Source of the DNA: Liolophura sinensis
Taxonomy: Eukaryota > Mollusca > Polyplacophora > Chitonida > Chitonidae
Assembly (NCBI RefSeq): GCF_032854445.1
Contig: NC_088301.1
Location: forward strand, 6,556,044-6,620,043
Length of the DNA: 64,000 nt
Reading direction: 5' to 3'
Shown here: positions 48,100 through 62,200 of the stretch, one piece after another
Layout of the letters: every line of letters begins with the position of its first letter
Position numbering within the stretch: the first letter of the stretch is position 1
Program-made: the position numbers and the translations under genes
The notes under the pieces: generated by a model
What the model was told of the DNA's origin: nothing
What the model saw: the letters and a program-made list of their open reading frames with translations, nothing else
Databases searched by the model: none

Positions 48100-48560
48100 G
48101 ATCTGAATTATATGTACAGCAAGACATTGCACCACACACATCTGAACTACATGTAGGCCTACAACACATTCACAGCATACCTGAACTATATGTACAACTC
48201 ATTTACAGCACACATCTGAACTACATATACAAGACATTCCACAGCACACATATGAAGTACATGTACAAGACATTCACAGCACACATATGAAGTACATGTA
48301 CAAGACATTTACAGCACATATCTGATTTACTTGTACAAGACATTTACAGCACACATCTGAACTACATTTACTACAACACATTGACAGCACACACCTGAGC
48401 TACATGTACAAAACGTTCACAGCACACATCTAAACTACATGTACCTTTTCATCAAGGCTTTGCACTTTATGCATTGGAATTACATGTACAACAAGTTATA
48501 CTGCACTCATCTAAACTACATATAGAAGGAATTGCACTATATATGTCTGAGCTACAGGTG
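48100..48560 (+). repeat. 35-bp degenerate minisatellite
   Basis: Units of form ACATTCACAGCACACATATG then AAGTACATGTACAAG, about twelve copies with length variation. No gene seen. Intergenic. Confidence 0.8.
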
Positions 48561-48928
48561 TATCATCTTGAGGTGTTCGATTGATGCATTTTGTTGTGAC
48601 CTGGTATTGAGATAGTCTACCTAGCCAAGAAGTGGCTTGAGTGGCTCTGTTTAGAATTACTTTGTGTTTGTTCAGCTGTTTATTGCAAAAGGTCCACTGG
48701 GTATTAAACTGTAAATGTAGGCTACATAATATCATCATGTGGTTTTCTGTTGACATGCAATTCTTTATGTGTAATAACCCTATTTGTATGTACCCTGGTG
48801 ATAATGTGGGACCATGCAACCAGAACAAATACAGTCTTGTGTACTTGTGAAAGTCTTTGTTTTTGTTCTTAATAAACCATGTTTATGGGAATGCATACAG
48901 TATGCATACAATTACATAACTTTGTGTG

Positions 48929-49190
48929 GGGCCTCCATGGCCTGGTGGTTAGCATGCTAGCTCAGCACAATGGCACAAAAGCCCCTCACCAATGCAATTG
49001 CCGTGAGTTCAAGTCCAGTTTATGGTCGAAGGTAGGAAGGTCTGGTTGGCAGCAGCCTACAGATGATCATGGGTCTCACCCCTGACTCCAGCCCGGTTGT
49101 CCAATTTCCCCTCACCATAATGCTGGCTACCGTTGTATAAGTAAAATCTTATTGAGTAAGGTTTAGAAAGATCGATCAAATAAAGAAAAA
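48929..49190 (+). mobile_element. SINE type 1, nearly full length
   Basis: Head GGGGCCTCCATGGCCTGGTG, B-box GAGTTCAAGTCC, central block CCTCACCATAATGCTGGCTA, diverged tail GATCGATCAAATAAAG. Intergenic, between LMBRD2 and NOL10. Confidence 0.75.
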
Positions 49191-50287
49191 TGCATGTTAC
49201 ATTATTACCCCAATTCTTCAAAGTGTTGGGACAAATATTAGTAGTGCCGAAAGCAGAATATTACATTTCTTTCAACGCTTTTTGTTAAAGATATGAGTAT
49301 GTTGTTCATTATTTGGTCTAACTATGTGAAAAAAAAGAAACTAAATATTCTTACTACATTTACATGCATATTGGCTAGAAAGAGCAGGCCAGGTGTCCCA
49401 AAAATTAGAAGAAATAGGGTAATATTCCTGCAATTAATTGTGGTAAATAACAAATTGCAGACTATATAGAAATCTTTTATTGCATAAATAGGTTTTAAAA
49501 TGTTAAATATTAGAGTTGTGTAGTGCTTTTAGACTGAAACATTCATAAATTCACAGCTTTATAATAATGGATGGAGTGCTGGAATTTGGATATGGATGGA
49601 GATCTGAACTCAAATCCCTGTGACCCACAGACGGCATTGGCTAGGTTGCAGTGTAGATATATGTAGACTTTACATGGACAAAACTAGAATTATTTTTGTT
49701 GTTGTTTAATGCCATACTCATGAATGTTTTGGTAAGTTTTACGGGTAGAGGTAATCAAAGTGCCACTGACCTGTAGCAGCGTGTTACTCGTCTTCAAGGA
49801 ACGCCAAACAGCACAATTATCAACCTCTTACTGTTACCAAGGCCCTTGCGGGAATCTACAAATTTTCTAGGATGGAATTGAACATGTGCCTTGCGTGCCC
49901 TGGGCTGAGCCCGACTCCAAACCAGTGAAACTGGTAATCCTTTACCCATTAACTCTTGTTGTTGCACACAGTGATGTGAAATAAATAATTTTATCAACCA
50001 GTCTCTTGTTGGTTAAAATTCTTTTTTGTTTTTCTTTTTTGAGGTGGGTGGGTAGGTGTGGACCTACTACATAAGCCCTAGACCTACCACGGGACATCTA
50101 TTTGCCAAGTCACGCTGTGTAACTTCAACCTATGTTAATTATACTTTGCTGTGGGTTACCTCCCCTTACATCGCTCTTGTGTAAAACATGTCCGCGACCA
50201 GTGACGGCAACGTGTGTTTCCGACTCAAAGTTGTTTGTCTGTGATTATTGGTATATTTTATATTGTACTAAATTCTGTGTGCTAATA

Positions 50288-53200
50288 ATGCAAGTCTCCA
50301 ATCCAAATAATGTGAAAATCTACAATCTGAGTGCAGGAAAGTCCTTGCCAGAGGTAAGATTATGTCACATTTGCAACAACAACAGGGCTATGTACGTGTT
50401 TATTAATCTTAAGTAGCCCAGGTTGACTGTGTTAGCTTTTTTATATTTAGACGGCGCTCGGATAGTCATGATTACTGCCATTCACCCATGCAGGATACGT
50501 AGTAAAATTTCGGAAAACATAATTGACATCCCCGTAGTCCTGGTACACTGACTGTTGGTTGAGAAATATTTGGATGCGTCATATTCATGTAGCATTCCCA
50601 CCTAAAAAATGACCAAAAACTGTACTCGCGAAATCCATGTATTTAATGAAAAAGGCTGCTTCAAAATACACAAAAAGCGAAGTGGTCAACAGTTTGTTCT
50701 CGCGGGGCGATCAAGGGCAGGTAACTCTGACGAGAAAATCTGAAAAAATAGAGAAAAAGTAACCTCACAATATATTAAACAAATAAAATAACATATTATT
50801 ACCAAAACAATTTTATTTTACTTTTTTTAGGCTTAGACTTAATTTCCAGCCCATATGTACAACAAAAACCCATTGTTTTTGAAAATCTATCACTGTTTTA
50901 TGGAGATTTCAACTTTTTTCACAATCCCTGAAATCACTCTTGGCACATGTACTCTGAGAAAGCAATACCCAATTCATACTTCCCTCCGTGTACTGAGACT
51001 GAAAGACAAGTGAATTAATACAATTGAGTAAACTGAAAATTTCCTTTATCTGTGAGGGCAGACCCACTTGCAAAACTCATTAAGGACTGTGGAAGAGAGA
51101 GAGAGAGAGAAAAATCATTATTAGAGACATCAATCAGTGGTCAAAACCCCTAGTATGTTAATTGTCACATTTAATATATGTAATAAATTCAGTTTTAGTG
51201 TTTCAGTTTTGTTAAACTGTATAATTGATGTAGTGAACACATGTACTTCAGTACTCCTAAATCAACCTGAACTGATGTAGAACAAAAACTTCACTGCAGC
51301 AGTGTTGTATCATGGACAGCTGGAACTGGTGTAGTTGATTCACATAATTACTGTGAAAAATATGAGTGAAGTAAATTGCTGTAATAAGAAGATTCTGTCA
51401 GTTAGGCTAACGAGGTCAGCTTCTGCTATTTTCACTTTCGCCTACCCCTAGCGCCACCTGCCAGCATGTGGGAATGCTATTTCATGGTTGCTCAATGTAT
51501 GCCAACGGTCAGTGTACTCCTTAAGCTCCTTTACAATGATTAGTGTGGTAGACAGCCAGACAGATAAAATCCAGAGCTGTTGATCATCCCAAAGGTAAAT
51601 ATTCATCCATATTATTTCATCAAGCTAAACCTGTCTGCTGATTCCAAGTTCCCAAAATGAGCACTGTCTTCTGTCGGTTATGACGCTAGTTATGCCTTGC
51701 GACTCCAGTTGTGTGACCCAGGAACCTGGATGTGTATATGATTGGCGGCCATTTTTGTGAAGTACAAGTAAGAACTTGATGATGAGGTTGAACTTGATAA
51801 TGGATATTTACTTTTGGGATGACCGCCAGCTCGGGATTTTATCTGTGTGATGGTCTAGGAACATTGTAAAGGTGTAACTGGACAGGCCAGGGAAGTCAGA
51901 CAGTAATTGACTGTTTCTGAAATTTTACTATAAAATATCCTATCCTGTTTACTTTTTACCTCGTCTTACGAAGTAAGGAGAGGTACTGTGAGAGTGGGAT
52001 CAGGTCCTGTCAGTGAAGGTGTCAGTGTCCAGTTTGGTTAAAGTTTTTGGCCAATCATAGGGTTGCAGTAGTCACAGATTGTACATAGATAGACAATGAT
52101 CTGTAGCGATTTGCATATCAAAGACCAAGGGAGTTGTTTACCTCATTCACAGCTCAACATTTACTTTGCCAGCTACAGGTATTCTCTGAATGCTTTGTTT
52201 ATATCTGGACTGGTGATTGCATATTCATGGCTTACTGTAATTCACCCATGTTGGATACTGAGTAAAGTGTCTCCACTCTTAGCCAATCAGTGTTTACTCT
52301 GTATCCCTTTAAGTCATTCCACTCCCCTCCCCCCAATTACCACCTCCCTCCCCCAACCTCCCAGCCTTACATTCATCACACATTACCATGCATGTTGATG
52401 TTCATCATGGGATAGGGGGATATGTACATGACATGTTGTAAAGTTTGTTATTTAGGTCAGTAGGCCTATGTTCCAAAGGCTGATGGTGTACTCCAGACAG
52501 GAATTCCTGTTTACTGCTCTGTTAAAAATTTATAGTTCTTGCATAATTGAAATATTTTTTCAGTATGATTTTCAATACCTATCAAGCACATATAATTTGT
52601 TTACTTTATTTTTATTGGTTACTTCATTATACCAAATTCTAAATGAGTGAGTAACTATGCTCACATTTTCTTATTTCTGTAGTGGCTTTCAGAAAGAAAG
52701 AGGAGGGCACTACAGAAGCAAGATGTTGGTAAGTTGCAGAGCATTTATTCTAAACAAAGTGAAATGATATTAGCAAGGACTTACTATAAACACTGTGTAT
52801 GCTGCTATACGTGATCTTCATAAACTTATGTCATGTTCATAATCCACGTCAGAGGATCCTTAAAAACTCTTTGATTAATGTAACCCGACTGCACAAAACT
52901 TCGTGCAGTCTGGCTTCCTCTCCGACCGTACGTGGGAAGGTCTGTCAGGAACTTGCGGATGGTTGTGGGTTTCCTCCGGGCTCTGCCCAGTTTCCACCCA
53001 CTATAATGCTGGCCGCCGTTGTATAAGTGAAATATTCTTGAGTATAGCATAAAACACCAATCAAATAAATACATAAATATACAGATGTTCTACCATACTC
53101 CCACACTTTTGCATTACTGATATAATATACAGATGTTCTACCATGCTCCCAGACTTTTGCATTACTGAATTAATATACAGGTGTGCTACCACACTCCCAC

Positions 53201-56200
53201 ACCTTTGCACAACTGTAATAATATACAGGTGTTCTACCATACTCCCACACTTTTGCATTACTGATATGATATACAGATGTTCTACCATGCCCCACACTTT
53301 TGCATTACTGAGTTAATACACAGGTGTGCTACCACACTCCCACACCTTTGCACAACTGTAATAATATACAGGTGTTCTATCATACTCCTACACCTTTGCT
53401 CTAATAAAATACTATACAAGTGTACTATCACACTCCCATACCTTTCACTACTGAAATAATCCTGTTTGTACATGTGCCTTTACTTTGAGAGTGTTTATTC
53501 ATTGAAAAGGCCATATCTATGAAAAAAAGAGTGTGAGGGTTTGACTCTTAACATGATAGGTCGCCTTATGATGGTGCACAAAGAAAGAAATTTTATAAAA
53601 TGTATACCGAAATGATGATCTCTGAGACTTTTTACGTGTAAGTCTGCAGATTAAAGAAATGTTTGAGGAAAACAAAACTTTTTGGTGGTAAACCATTAGA
53701 TTTTTGGTCAATGTACTTGTTAGTTTAAATACAACTTGTTCAGTTTGCGTGCCCAAGTGCTTTCTGAAATTACAATGGCTCTAGTCATGGCCCTGATTAG
53801 CAGTACCTTGGTATACTGTGGGTGCAGTGTCTGATATCTTGAGGATGGTATTAGCACTAAACTGCATTTAACCCTACTATACAGATACACTGTCCTGTTG
53901 TTGATGAGATTACATGTATGTATCATGAGTGTACGGCTACATTCTCGCATACCTGGTCACATTCGTATTTTGTGTGTTCACCCAGATGTTCGACGCAGGA
54001 TCCAGTTGCTGCAGGACTTTGAAATGCCGACAGTCAGCAGCTGTGTACAGGCATCTCAGGATGGAAATTATCTCTTTGTGACTGGTAAGTTCTCGCAGTA
54101 GATGCTGGCCTTTCAATCACTAGGACACGTGAGGCGATAGGTCAATCCTGGCCTTGGGCAGGGATTTTGTAGATTCACGCCCTCTCACTGCTTATGGCAC
54201 CATGGTGACATACACTTTGCGATATGGCTGTTTGCGCAGTCCAGTGTTCAGGCGCCACCATGTTATCAGTTTTAACCAATCATGTGCGAGTTATTTCTGT
54301 ACTATGAGAACATACCCGTTTCAGCTGAGATCAAAGGACTCTGTTTGGCCTTGTACGGCATGATGTTGGTGACACAATAAAAAATTGATTGTTGCAAAAC
54401 AGATCAGAATAAAATGGCTGTTACATAGGTCTGTTACCACCCCAGTGCTGAAATAGTTAAGATTGTATTATTTGTATTATTTCCTGTAGAAAAAAAAATG
54501 CAACTATCTGAGGAGGTGTTTTACAAAACTAGCACATTGTTGTATCACAGGTGATGAATGCTGCTTCAGGTTTCACACTGAGATATAGATGCTGTGCAAA
54601 GACCACCTGTTTTATCTCTCTATCTCTCTCTGTTTGCTTGTCAGGAACGTACAAACCCCGGGTGCGATGTTATGACCTCAACCAGATGTCCATGAAGTTT
54701 GAGCGCTGTTTGGATGCAGATGTTGTCAAACTTCTGACCTTGTCTGAAGATTACACCAAGGTCAGTTTGACCAGTGGGTCACATTTGGTGTGGTTGCTCA
54801 GGGATAGTTGAATATGAATTTGGTTTAGGTTCCTTTAACTATTTGGACTATCTGTAAGCAGAGTGGTTACTTCTGTGGTGGTTTAACTAGCGTACCCAAG
54901 ATTCCTTCTACTTAGAAGTAAAACTGATAGTCAAAGTTTTAGTCTTTCATCTTAAAAAGTATCATCTTCAAAAACAGCCATACAGTTAAAGTGAAGTCAT
55001 TGACTTCACCCCAACAGTGCATTTTTAGAGGCAAATAAAGCTTATGAAATATTACTTTTGGAGAGGAAACTTTTTATTTTTCCAAAAAGATGTGTCATCT
55101 TACCTGCCAAATAAAAATGCCTTTCTAATAAAACTTGCAGGATCTGGCAAAACTTGTAGGTAATTTCCCCTATATGTCAATAAAGCAATGTCCATGTATC
55201 TATAAAGGTCTGAAGATTTCTACATCTTCATTGTAAGTAGCCTTAACTTGTCTTCCTTTCCAGCCATGCTTCTTACAGGCTGACCGCTTTGTGGAGTTCC
55301 ATTCCCAGGGGGGTCGGTACTACAGGACGAGGCTGCCTAAGTATGGGCGGGACATGGCATACCACTCCCCCAGCTGTGACATGTACTTTGTGGGGGTCAG
55401 GTAATTGACTGAGGAGATCCTCTGTTCATACACTTTATGGGGGTCAGGTAATTGACTGAGAAACTTCTGTGTTGATATACTGGTTTAAATCGTGAGCAAG
55501 TATCAACATAAAAATATGTTGTTTATTTTCTTGTGATCACTCTTTTATTTTAATAGAAATTAATTCAACCCTTTGCTGTGTTCTTTTTTTCTAATTGTTC
55601 AACTATGTAGAGTAATGTTTTTTCAGTCAACAACAAGTTCTAGATGATGTTGATTGCTGTGATACATTTTTGACAGTCTTTTTGGCAATCTGTTACTCAC
55701 TAATAATTTTCTCTTTCAGCTCTGAAATTTATAGGCTCAATCTGGAACAAGGTCGCTTTCTCAAGCCACTGGTTGCCTCGGCAACGTAAGTAATCCATTT
55801 TGAATTGAGAGTACCCAGTTAGGAGCAAATCACTAGCATGACATCCTGTGTTAAAAAACTAGACAAACAAATGTTTTCCAATTTCTGAGTTTGGTTTTGT
55901 TCATTGATTTATTAAACTTTCATGTACTTTATTAGTGCCAACAAGCTGTAAATCTTGCTGTCTGTCTGTTAGTCAGTAAAATTTTTGACATCTTATCTTT
56001 TAACATGGATTGATGGTTCAAAGACTTAATATCCTATTCTTTAACATGACCAGCTGTATCAAATTTTTAACAATTTTTTGTTGCAAGTTTGCGCTTGTCT
56101 TTCATTTTGATGTTTTCTTATTTACAGAGAGATAAGCTGCTGTGAGTTCAATCCTGTACATCACCTGTTTGCTTGTGGCACCAAAGAAGTGAGTGAGTTT

Positions 56201-59200
56201 CTATAGATACTCTTGCCATCACGTGATGTGTCGACGCTGGTTAGAGTGACCATCCCACAATATGTCATGTTTACACAAACGACCAGGACTATGCATATTT
56301 TAGCAACACGTAACTGCTAACACGTAAAGCAATATTAAGGATGGTAAAAAAAAAGCTGTGCATGTATTGGGTTCAGGTTTGGCTTCCACTTCACAATAAT
56401 GCATACCATCATGGATGCCCTGTGTGCATGTTAATTACTGTAAATGATTTGGTTTCTTGTGTATTAGAACCAATTTTAAGGTAAATGTTATGGATGTTAT
56501 TTCAAAGAGCACTCTGTGTATTGAGCTCCAGTTTGGCACACATGTTAAAGCAGAATAACATGAGGAGACGTTTCGTCTTTAATGCCCGGTGTGGACATTA
56601 ATTATCGTATAGAACAAAATTCAGGACTTCGTCTGGGCTTTGTCACTTTTGTATTATGAGGTGATGTTCCATTATTGATATCCCGTCACTGTGTGCTTAT
56701 TATTTACCATATAGTGCAAAATTCATGACTTAGTCTCCTGTGTATTACAATCAGTGGTCTGATAAAATCAGCTGAAGTTTTGCAGTCATGTGTCTCCAAC
56801 AGCCTTTGATAGCCTTGCTTCAAAATCTGTCTTATATAAATCTATTACATTTGACACCTTCACATCTTCTTGGATCAGTGCACCCTTTTAGCTCGCCTGT
56901 ACAAAGTAATGCGAGGTATTGTGAGAGGGGGACAAGTGGTGGTGTCAGTGGTGGTGTCCGATTAAGTTTTTTTTTGTTTTTTTTTAAGCTCCTGTATAAT
57001 GGGTGCTCATACATGAAATGAAAGTAAGGTTTTTCTTTTAGCTCCTGTACATGTATAATGGGCTCTCATTTATTGATTGAAGGTTAAGATTTTTTATGTT
57101 TAGCTCTCTAGTCTAAGGTATGGTGTGTAAATGCACCTTCTCAGATGGAAGGTTAAGCTTTTTTTTTTTAAGCTCCTGTATAATGGCAATCATACATGGA
57201 TCTCCAGCGTACAACAATAGAAAGTTATGTTGTTGTTTTTTTTGTATATTTCTTTTTGCCTGTGTACATCTACAAAGGGCCTACTGATAGAAGGTTGAAC
57301 TGTTTTATTGGTTTTGATTTTATAGTCTTTGTGAATCTTTTTAATGATTTTGATAGACTTTCAATTCCAAAATTTGCAAGTTATATAAACTTCAATTTGT
57401 TTTCTGTAGTAAACATGTGCTCTAGAAATTGAGCCTTCATGCAGGGCAACAATTTCTTGTATACAGGGTTTCTCTGACTTTATGGACTGAAATTTATGGT
57501 CTTTACCAGATTTGTCATTTTTGTGATCACGAAAAGTTTCATGTAGGGCTACAATTTTTATGCACTACCTAGGAGAACAAGGAGGGTATTGGGTTCCTCT
57601 GGTGATTTTACCAGTTTCCTCTTTTGTGGACACACATTCAGATTGACTTCATTCTGTTCTCCTGTAAATACGGATTTCTACAAACCTTTCTTGTAGGGCT
57701 ACAGTTTCTTATGCAATCACTTATCTAGATAAGCTTTTTGTCTCTCTGGTTACTTTACCAGATTTGTAGAGTGTAAGAATTTATATTAACGTGTACCAAT
57801 TTGTCTGTAATATGCAGCATCTGTGGAAAGCTTTCCACATCTGTATTAGTACTAGCAGCCTGTGACACTGGCCGATGCATGTGCCTCCCTGTACAGTGAC
57901 GAAATGTTTAAACCATCAACGCAGACAGTGACTATATAGTCAGCTGAGTATTGAAGAGCCCAAAATATGAAACATTTTGCCCCCTGATGTGGCTACATTT
58001 ACATAATAAAGTTGATACGCTGAGGGTTTTGGGATTCAAGGTTTGTACCTAAATGAAATGCTTTTGTGTTTCTCATCACCTTGAGATCAAATCTAAAATC
58101 GTATTACATATAATTTTTGTGTGGATCTGATATTTCACCTAACTCTCAGATATATGATACAAATGCAGCGTCATTATGCAGGCTTTATCACAACATCAGG
58201 TTATTCGGGCTGGTGGAAATAGATAACCTATGTATAAATATGGCTGATGGTGTACAGAATGAACTAAAGATGATGGGTATACTTATATTGTCTTGTATAT
58301 TATTCTTTCTGTATCGTTTACTGGAATATGATGTACGTTACAGTGCTTTCATAGACATAAAATATATTGCCAGAATGATGATAACTGGCTGACTTCATTG
58401 GTGAAATGAACTGATTACAATTAGCCAACAGGGATGTGGTAAGAAAACTTGTGTTTTGAATCTGTATGTTATCCAGTGTATACAAGTATGCTATATTTTT
58501 ATCTTCAGGGTCAGGTGGAGTGCTGGGACCCCAGGACAAGAACTCGGGCTGGGGTGTTAGACTGTGCACTCAGCTCTCATATAGAGGACATGGAGTAAGT
58601 TTCTGGGTTGGGATTCAGCAGGGTGGGGATTCGTCAGCAGGCGTTTACTGTGGCAGTGCGAGAAGTTTACCACTGAGAAAGCTTGATTGTCAATTATTTA
58701 GTTGCCTATTACTGTTTCTGAATACAATGTCTGCCTAGTGTGAAAAAACACACTGTGCTTTCTAGAACTATAATTTCAGTCATGATAATAATTTAAAATT
58801 TGCATGATTATACTGTATTTTTTTTATTTGCTTCTTAACTTTATTTTTTAGTGAACAATTTTTTCCCATGTTTATATTTATTTGGTTGGAATTTCAGAGT
58901 AAACACTATCCCATCCATTACCTCTCTCAAGTACAGGGATGGCCTTAACTTGGCTGTGGGGACCAGTACTGGACATGTAAGTAATGTGATCTTATAGTTA
59001 GCATTGCCTGAGGGACCAATAAGGGTCATGTTAGTTATGTGATCTTATAGTTAGCATTGCCTGGAGGACCAGTATGGGACATGTAAGTTATGTGATCTTA
59101 TAGTTAGCATTGCCTGAGGGACCAATAAGGGTCATGTTAGTTATGTGATCTTATAGTTAGCATTGCCTGGAGGACCAGTAGGGGACATGTAAGTTATGTG

Positions 59201-62200
59201 ATCTTATAGTTAGCATTGCCTGGGGGACCAGTATGGGACATGTAAGTAATGTGATCTTATAGTTAGCATTGCCTGGAGGACCAGTAGGGGACATGTAAGT
59301 TATGTGTATCTAATAGTTAGCGTTGCCAGGGGGACCAGTAGGGGACATGTAAGTTATGTGATCTTATAGTTAGCATTGCCTGGGGGACCAGTAGGGGACA
59401 TGTAAGTTATGTGATCTTATAGTTAACATTGCCTGGAGGACCAGTAGGGGACATGTAAGTTATGTGATCTTATAGTTAGCATTGCCTGGAGGACCAGTAG
59501 GGGACATGTAAGTTATGTGATCTAATAGTTAGCGTTGCCAGGGGGACCAGTAGGGGACATGTAAGTAATGTGATCTCATAGTTAGCATTGCCTGGGGGAC
59601 CAGTATGGGACATGTAAGTTATGTGATCTTATAGTTAGCATTGCCTGGGGGACCAGTAGGGGACATGTAAGTTATGTGATCTAATAGTTAGCATTGCCTG
59701 GAGGACCAGTATGGGACATGTAAGTTATGTGATCTTATAGTTAACATTGCCTGGGGGACCAGTATGGGACATGTAAGTTATGTGATCTAATAGTTAGCAT
59801 TGCCTGGGGGACCAGTATGGGACATGTAAGTTATGTGATCTAATAGTTAGCATTGCCTGGAGGACCAGTATGGGACATGTAAGTTATGTGATCTAATAGT
59901 TAGCATTGCCTGGGGGACCAGTATGGGACATGTAAGTTATGTGATCTTATAGTTAGCATTGCCTGGGGGACCAGTATGGGACATGTAAGTTATGTGATCT
60001 AATAGTTAGCGTTGCATGGGGGAGCCCAGTATTAGGCCTAGTAAGTTATGTGATCTTATAGTTAGCGTTGCCGGAGGGACCAGTAGGGGACATGTCAGTA
60101 ATGTGATCTAATAGTTAGCGTTACCGGGAAGGACCAGTAGGGGACATGTAAGTTATGTGATCTCATAGTTAGCATTGCGCGGGGGAACCAGTATTGGGCT
60201 AGTAACTTAAGTCATCTAATAGTTAGCGTTGCCGGGGGAACCAGTATGGGGCGTGTAAGTTATGTGATGTAATAGTTAGCGTTGCCTGAGGGAATTGGTA
60301 CAGGGCATGGAAGTTATGTGATCCAACAGCTAACATTGCCATGGGACCAGTATGGGACATGTAAGTCAAGTGATCCAACAGCTAACATTGCCATGGGGGA
60401 CCAGTATGGGACATGTAAAGTCATGTGATCCAAGAGCTAACATTGCCATGGGGACCAGTATGGGACATAGAGATTAGCAGTTAACATTGCCATGGAGACC
60501 AAGTTTTTCACATAAAAATGGCAACTGTTTAGGCGTATTCTGTGTGCCGCTCGTTTTGCCTGTTTGTGTCTCAGCAGTTGTTGTTGTATTTTCAGATTCT
60601 CCAGTACTGACATACGCTCCGACAAGCCCATGTTAGTGAAGGACCATCAGTATGGACTGCCCATCAAATCTATAGCATTTCCAAGAGTCACAAGACTTGG
60701 TCCTCTCTAATCGCATCCTGAAAATCTGGAACAGGCATACGGTATTAACTACTGTATATGTTTTTCTGCTGTCTGAAGAGATATGATTCTTTGTTCAACT
60801 TTCCCCAACAAGCCTTAATGTTTCAGAGATCAATCACAGTCGCACAAGAAAACATCCATGATTGTTATTCTTGATGGCTTCTGTGCAACTTGAAAATGCA
60901 AAATCACCCGAAAAAGCAAAAGTCACCCAAAAATGGAAAATAATTGGAAGGGTTTGTAAGATCACCTGAATTTGTAAAAACATTACCTGAAAATGTGAAC
61001 TGTTTGTTACCCAAAAAACAATACACTTAACCCCAAATGGGCAAACTTAACCGGATTTGTTAAAAAGTTAACCGATAATGTGAAACCATCTTAGTGGTTC
61101 CTTACTTTAATGTAGTCTGAAATCTCTTTCCAACAGACAACCCTCTTTGATAGGGCTTTACAACAGACAACCCTCTTTGATAGGGCTTTCTAACTGGCAT
61201 CCCTCTTTGATAGGGCTTTCCAACGGACAACCCTCTTTGATCGGCCTTTCCAACGGACAACCCTCTTTGATAGGCCTTTCCAACAGACAACCCTCTTTGA
61301 TAGGGCTTTCCTGTAGACAACCCTCTTTGATAGGGCTTTCCAGCAGACAACCCATTTTGATAAGACAGTCATTCTTTTCTGTGTAAAACGCATATGAGCC
61401 TCTCCATTTCCCCAGCACCACACCCATCTGACCTGACTTATAAGCCTCTCCATTTCCCCAGCACCCCACCCATCTGACCTGGCTCATAAGCCTCTCCATT
61501 TCCCCAGCACCCCACCCATCTGACCTGGCTCATAAGCCTCTCCATTTCTCCAGCACCCCACCCATCTGACCTGGCTTATAAGCCTCTCCATTTCCCCAGC
61601 ACCACACCCATCTGACCTGGCTTATAAACCTCTCCATTTCCCCAGCACCCCACCCATCTGATCTGGCTTATAAGCCTCTCCATTTCCCCAGCACCACACC
61701 AATCTGACGTGGCTTATAAGCCTCTCCATTTCCCCAGCACCCCATAAGCCTCTCCATTTCCCCAGCACCACACCAATCTGACCTGGCTTATAAGCCTCTC
61801 CATTTCCCCAGCACCCCACCCATCTGATCTGGCTTATAAGCCTCTCCATTTCCCAGCACCCGCACCCATCTGATCTGGCTGATAAGCCTCTCCATTTCCC
61901 CAGCACCACACCCATCTGATCTGGCTTATAAGCCTCTCCATTTCCCCATCACCCCACCCATCTGATCTGGCTTATAAGCCTCTCCATTTCCCCAGCACCA
62001 CACCCATCTGATCTGGCTTATAAGCCTCTCCATTTCCCCAGCACCACACCCATCTGACCTGGGTTATAAGCCTCTCCATTTCTCCAGCACCCCACCCGTC
62101 AGACCTGGCTTATAAGCCTTTCCATTTCCCCAGCACCCCACCCATCTGACTTGGCTTATAAGCCTCTCCATATCCCCAGCACCCCACATCTGACCTGGCT

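Noticed and set aside
49794-49997. Minus-strand 67-codon frame before NOL10
   Set aside because: No splice partners, no known motif, surrounded by repeat-like sequence; possibly an old dispersed repeat.
61102-61350. Open frames with decapeptide repeats such as KPYQRGLSVG on both strands
   Set aside because: A 30-bp tandem repeat is in frame with itself on both strands, so open frames are expected without coding.
61158-61915. Long minus-strand frames rich in MERLISQVRWVGCWGNGEA
   Set aside because: Product of the 46-bp intronic minisatellite; no independent evidence.
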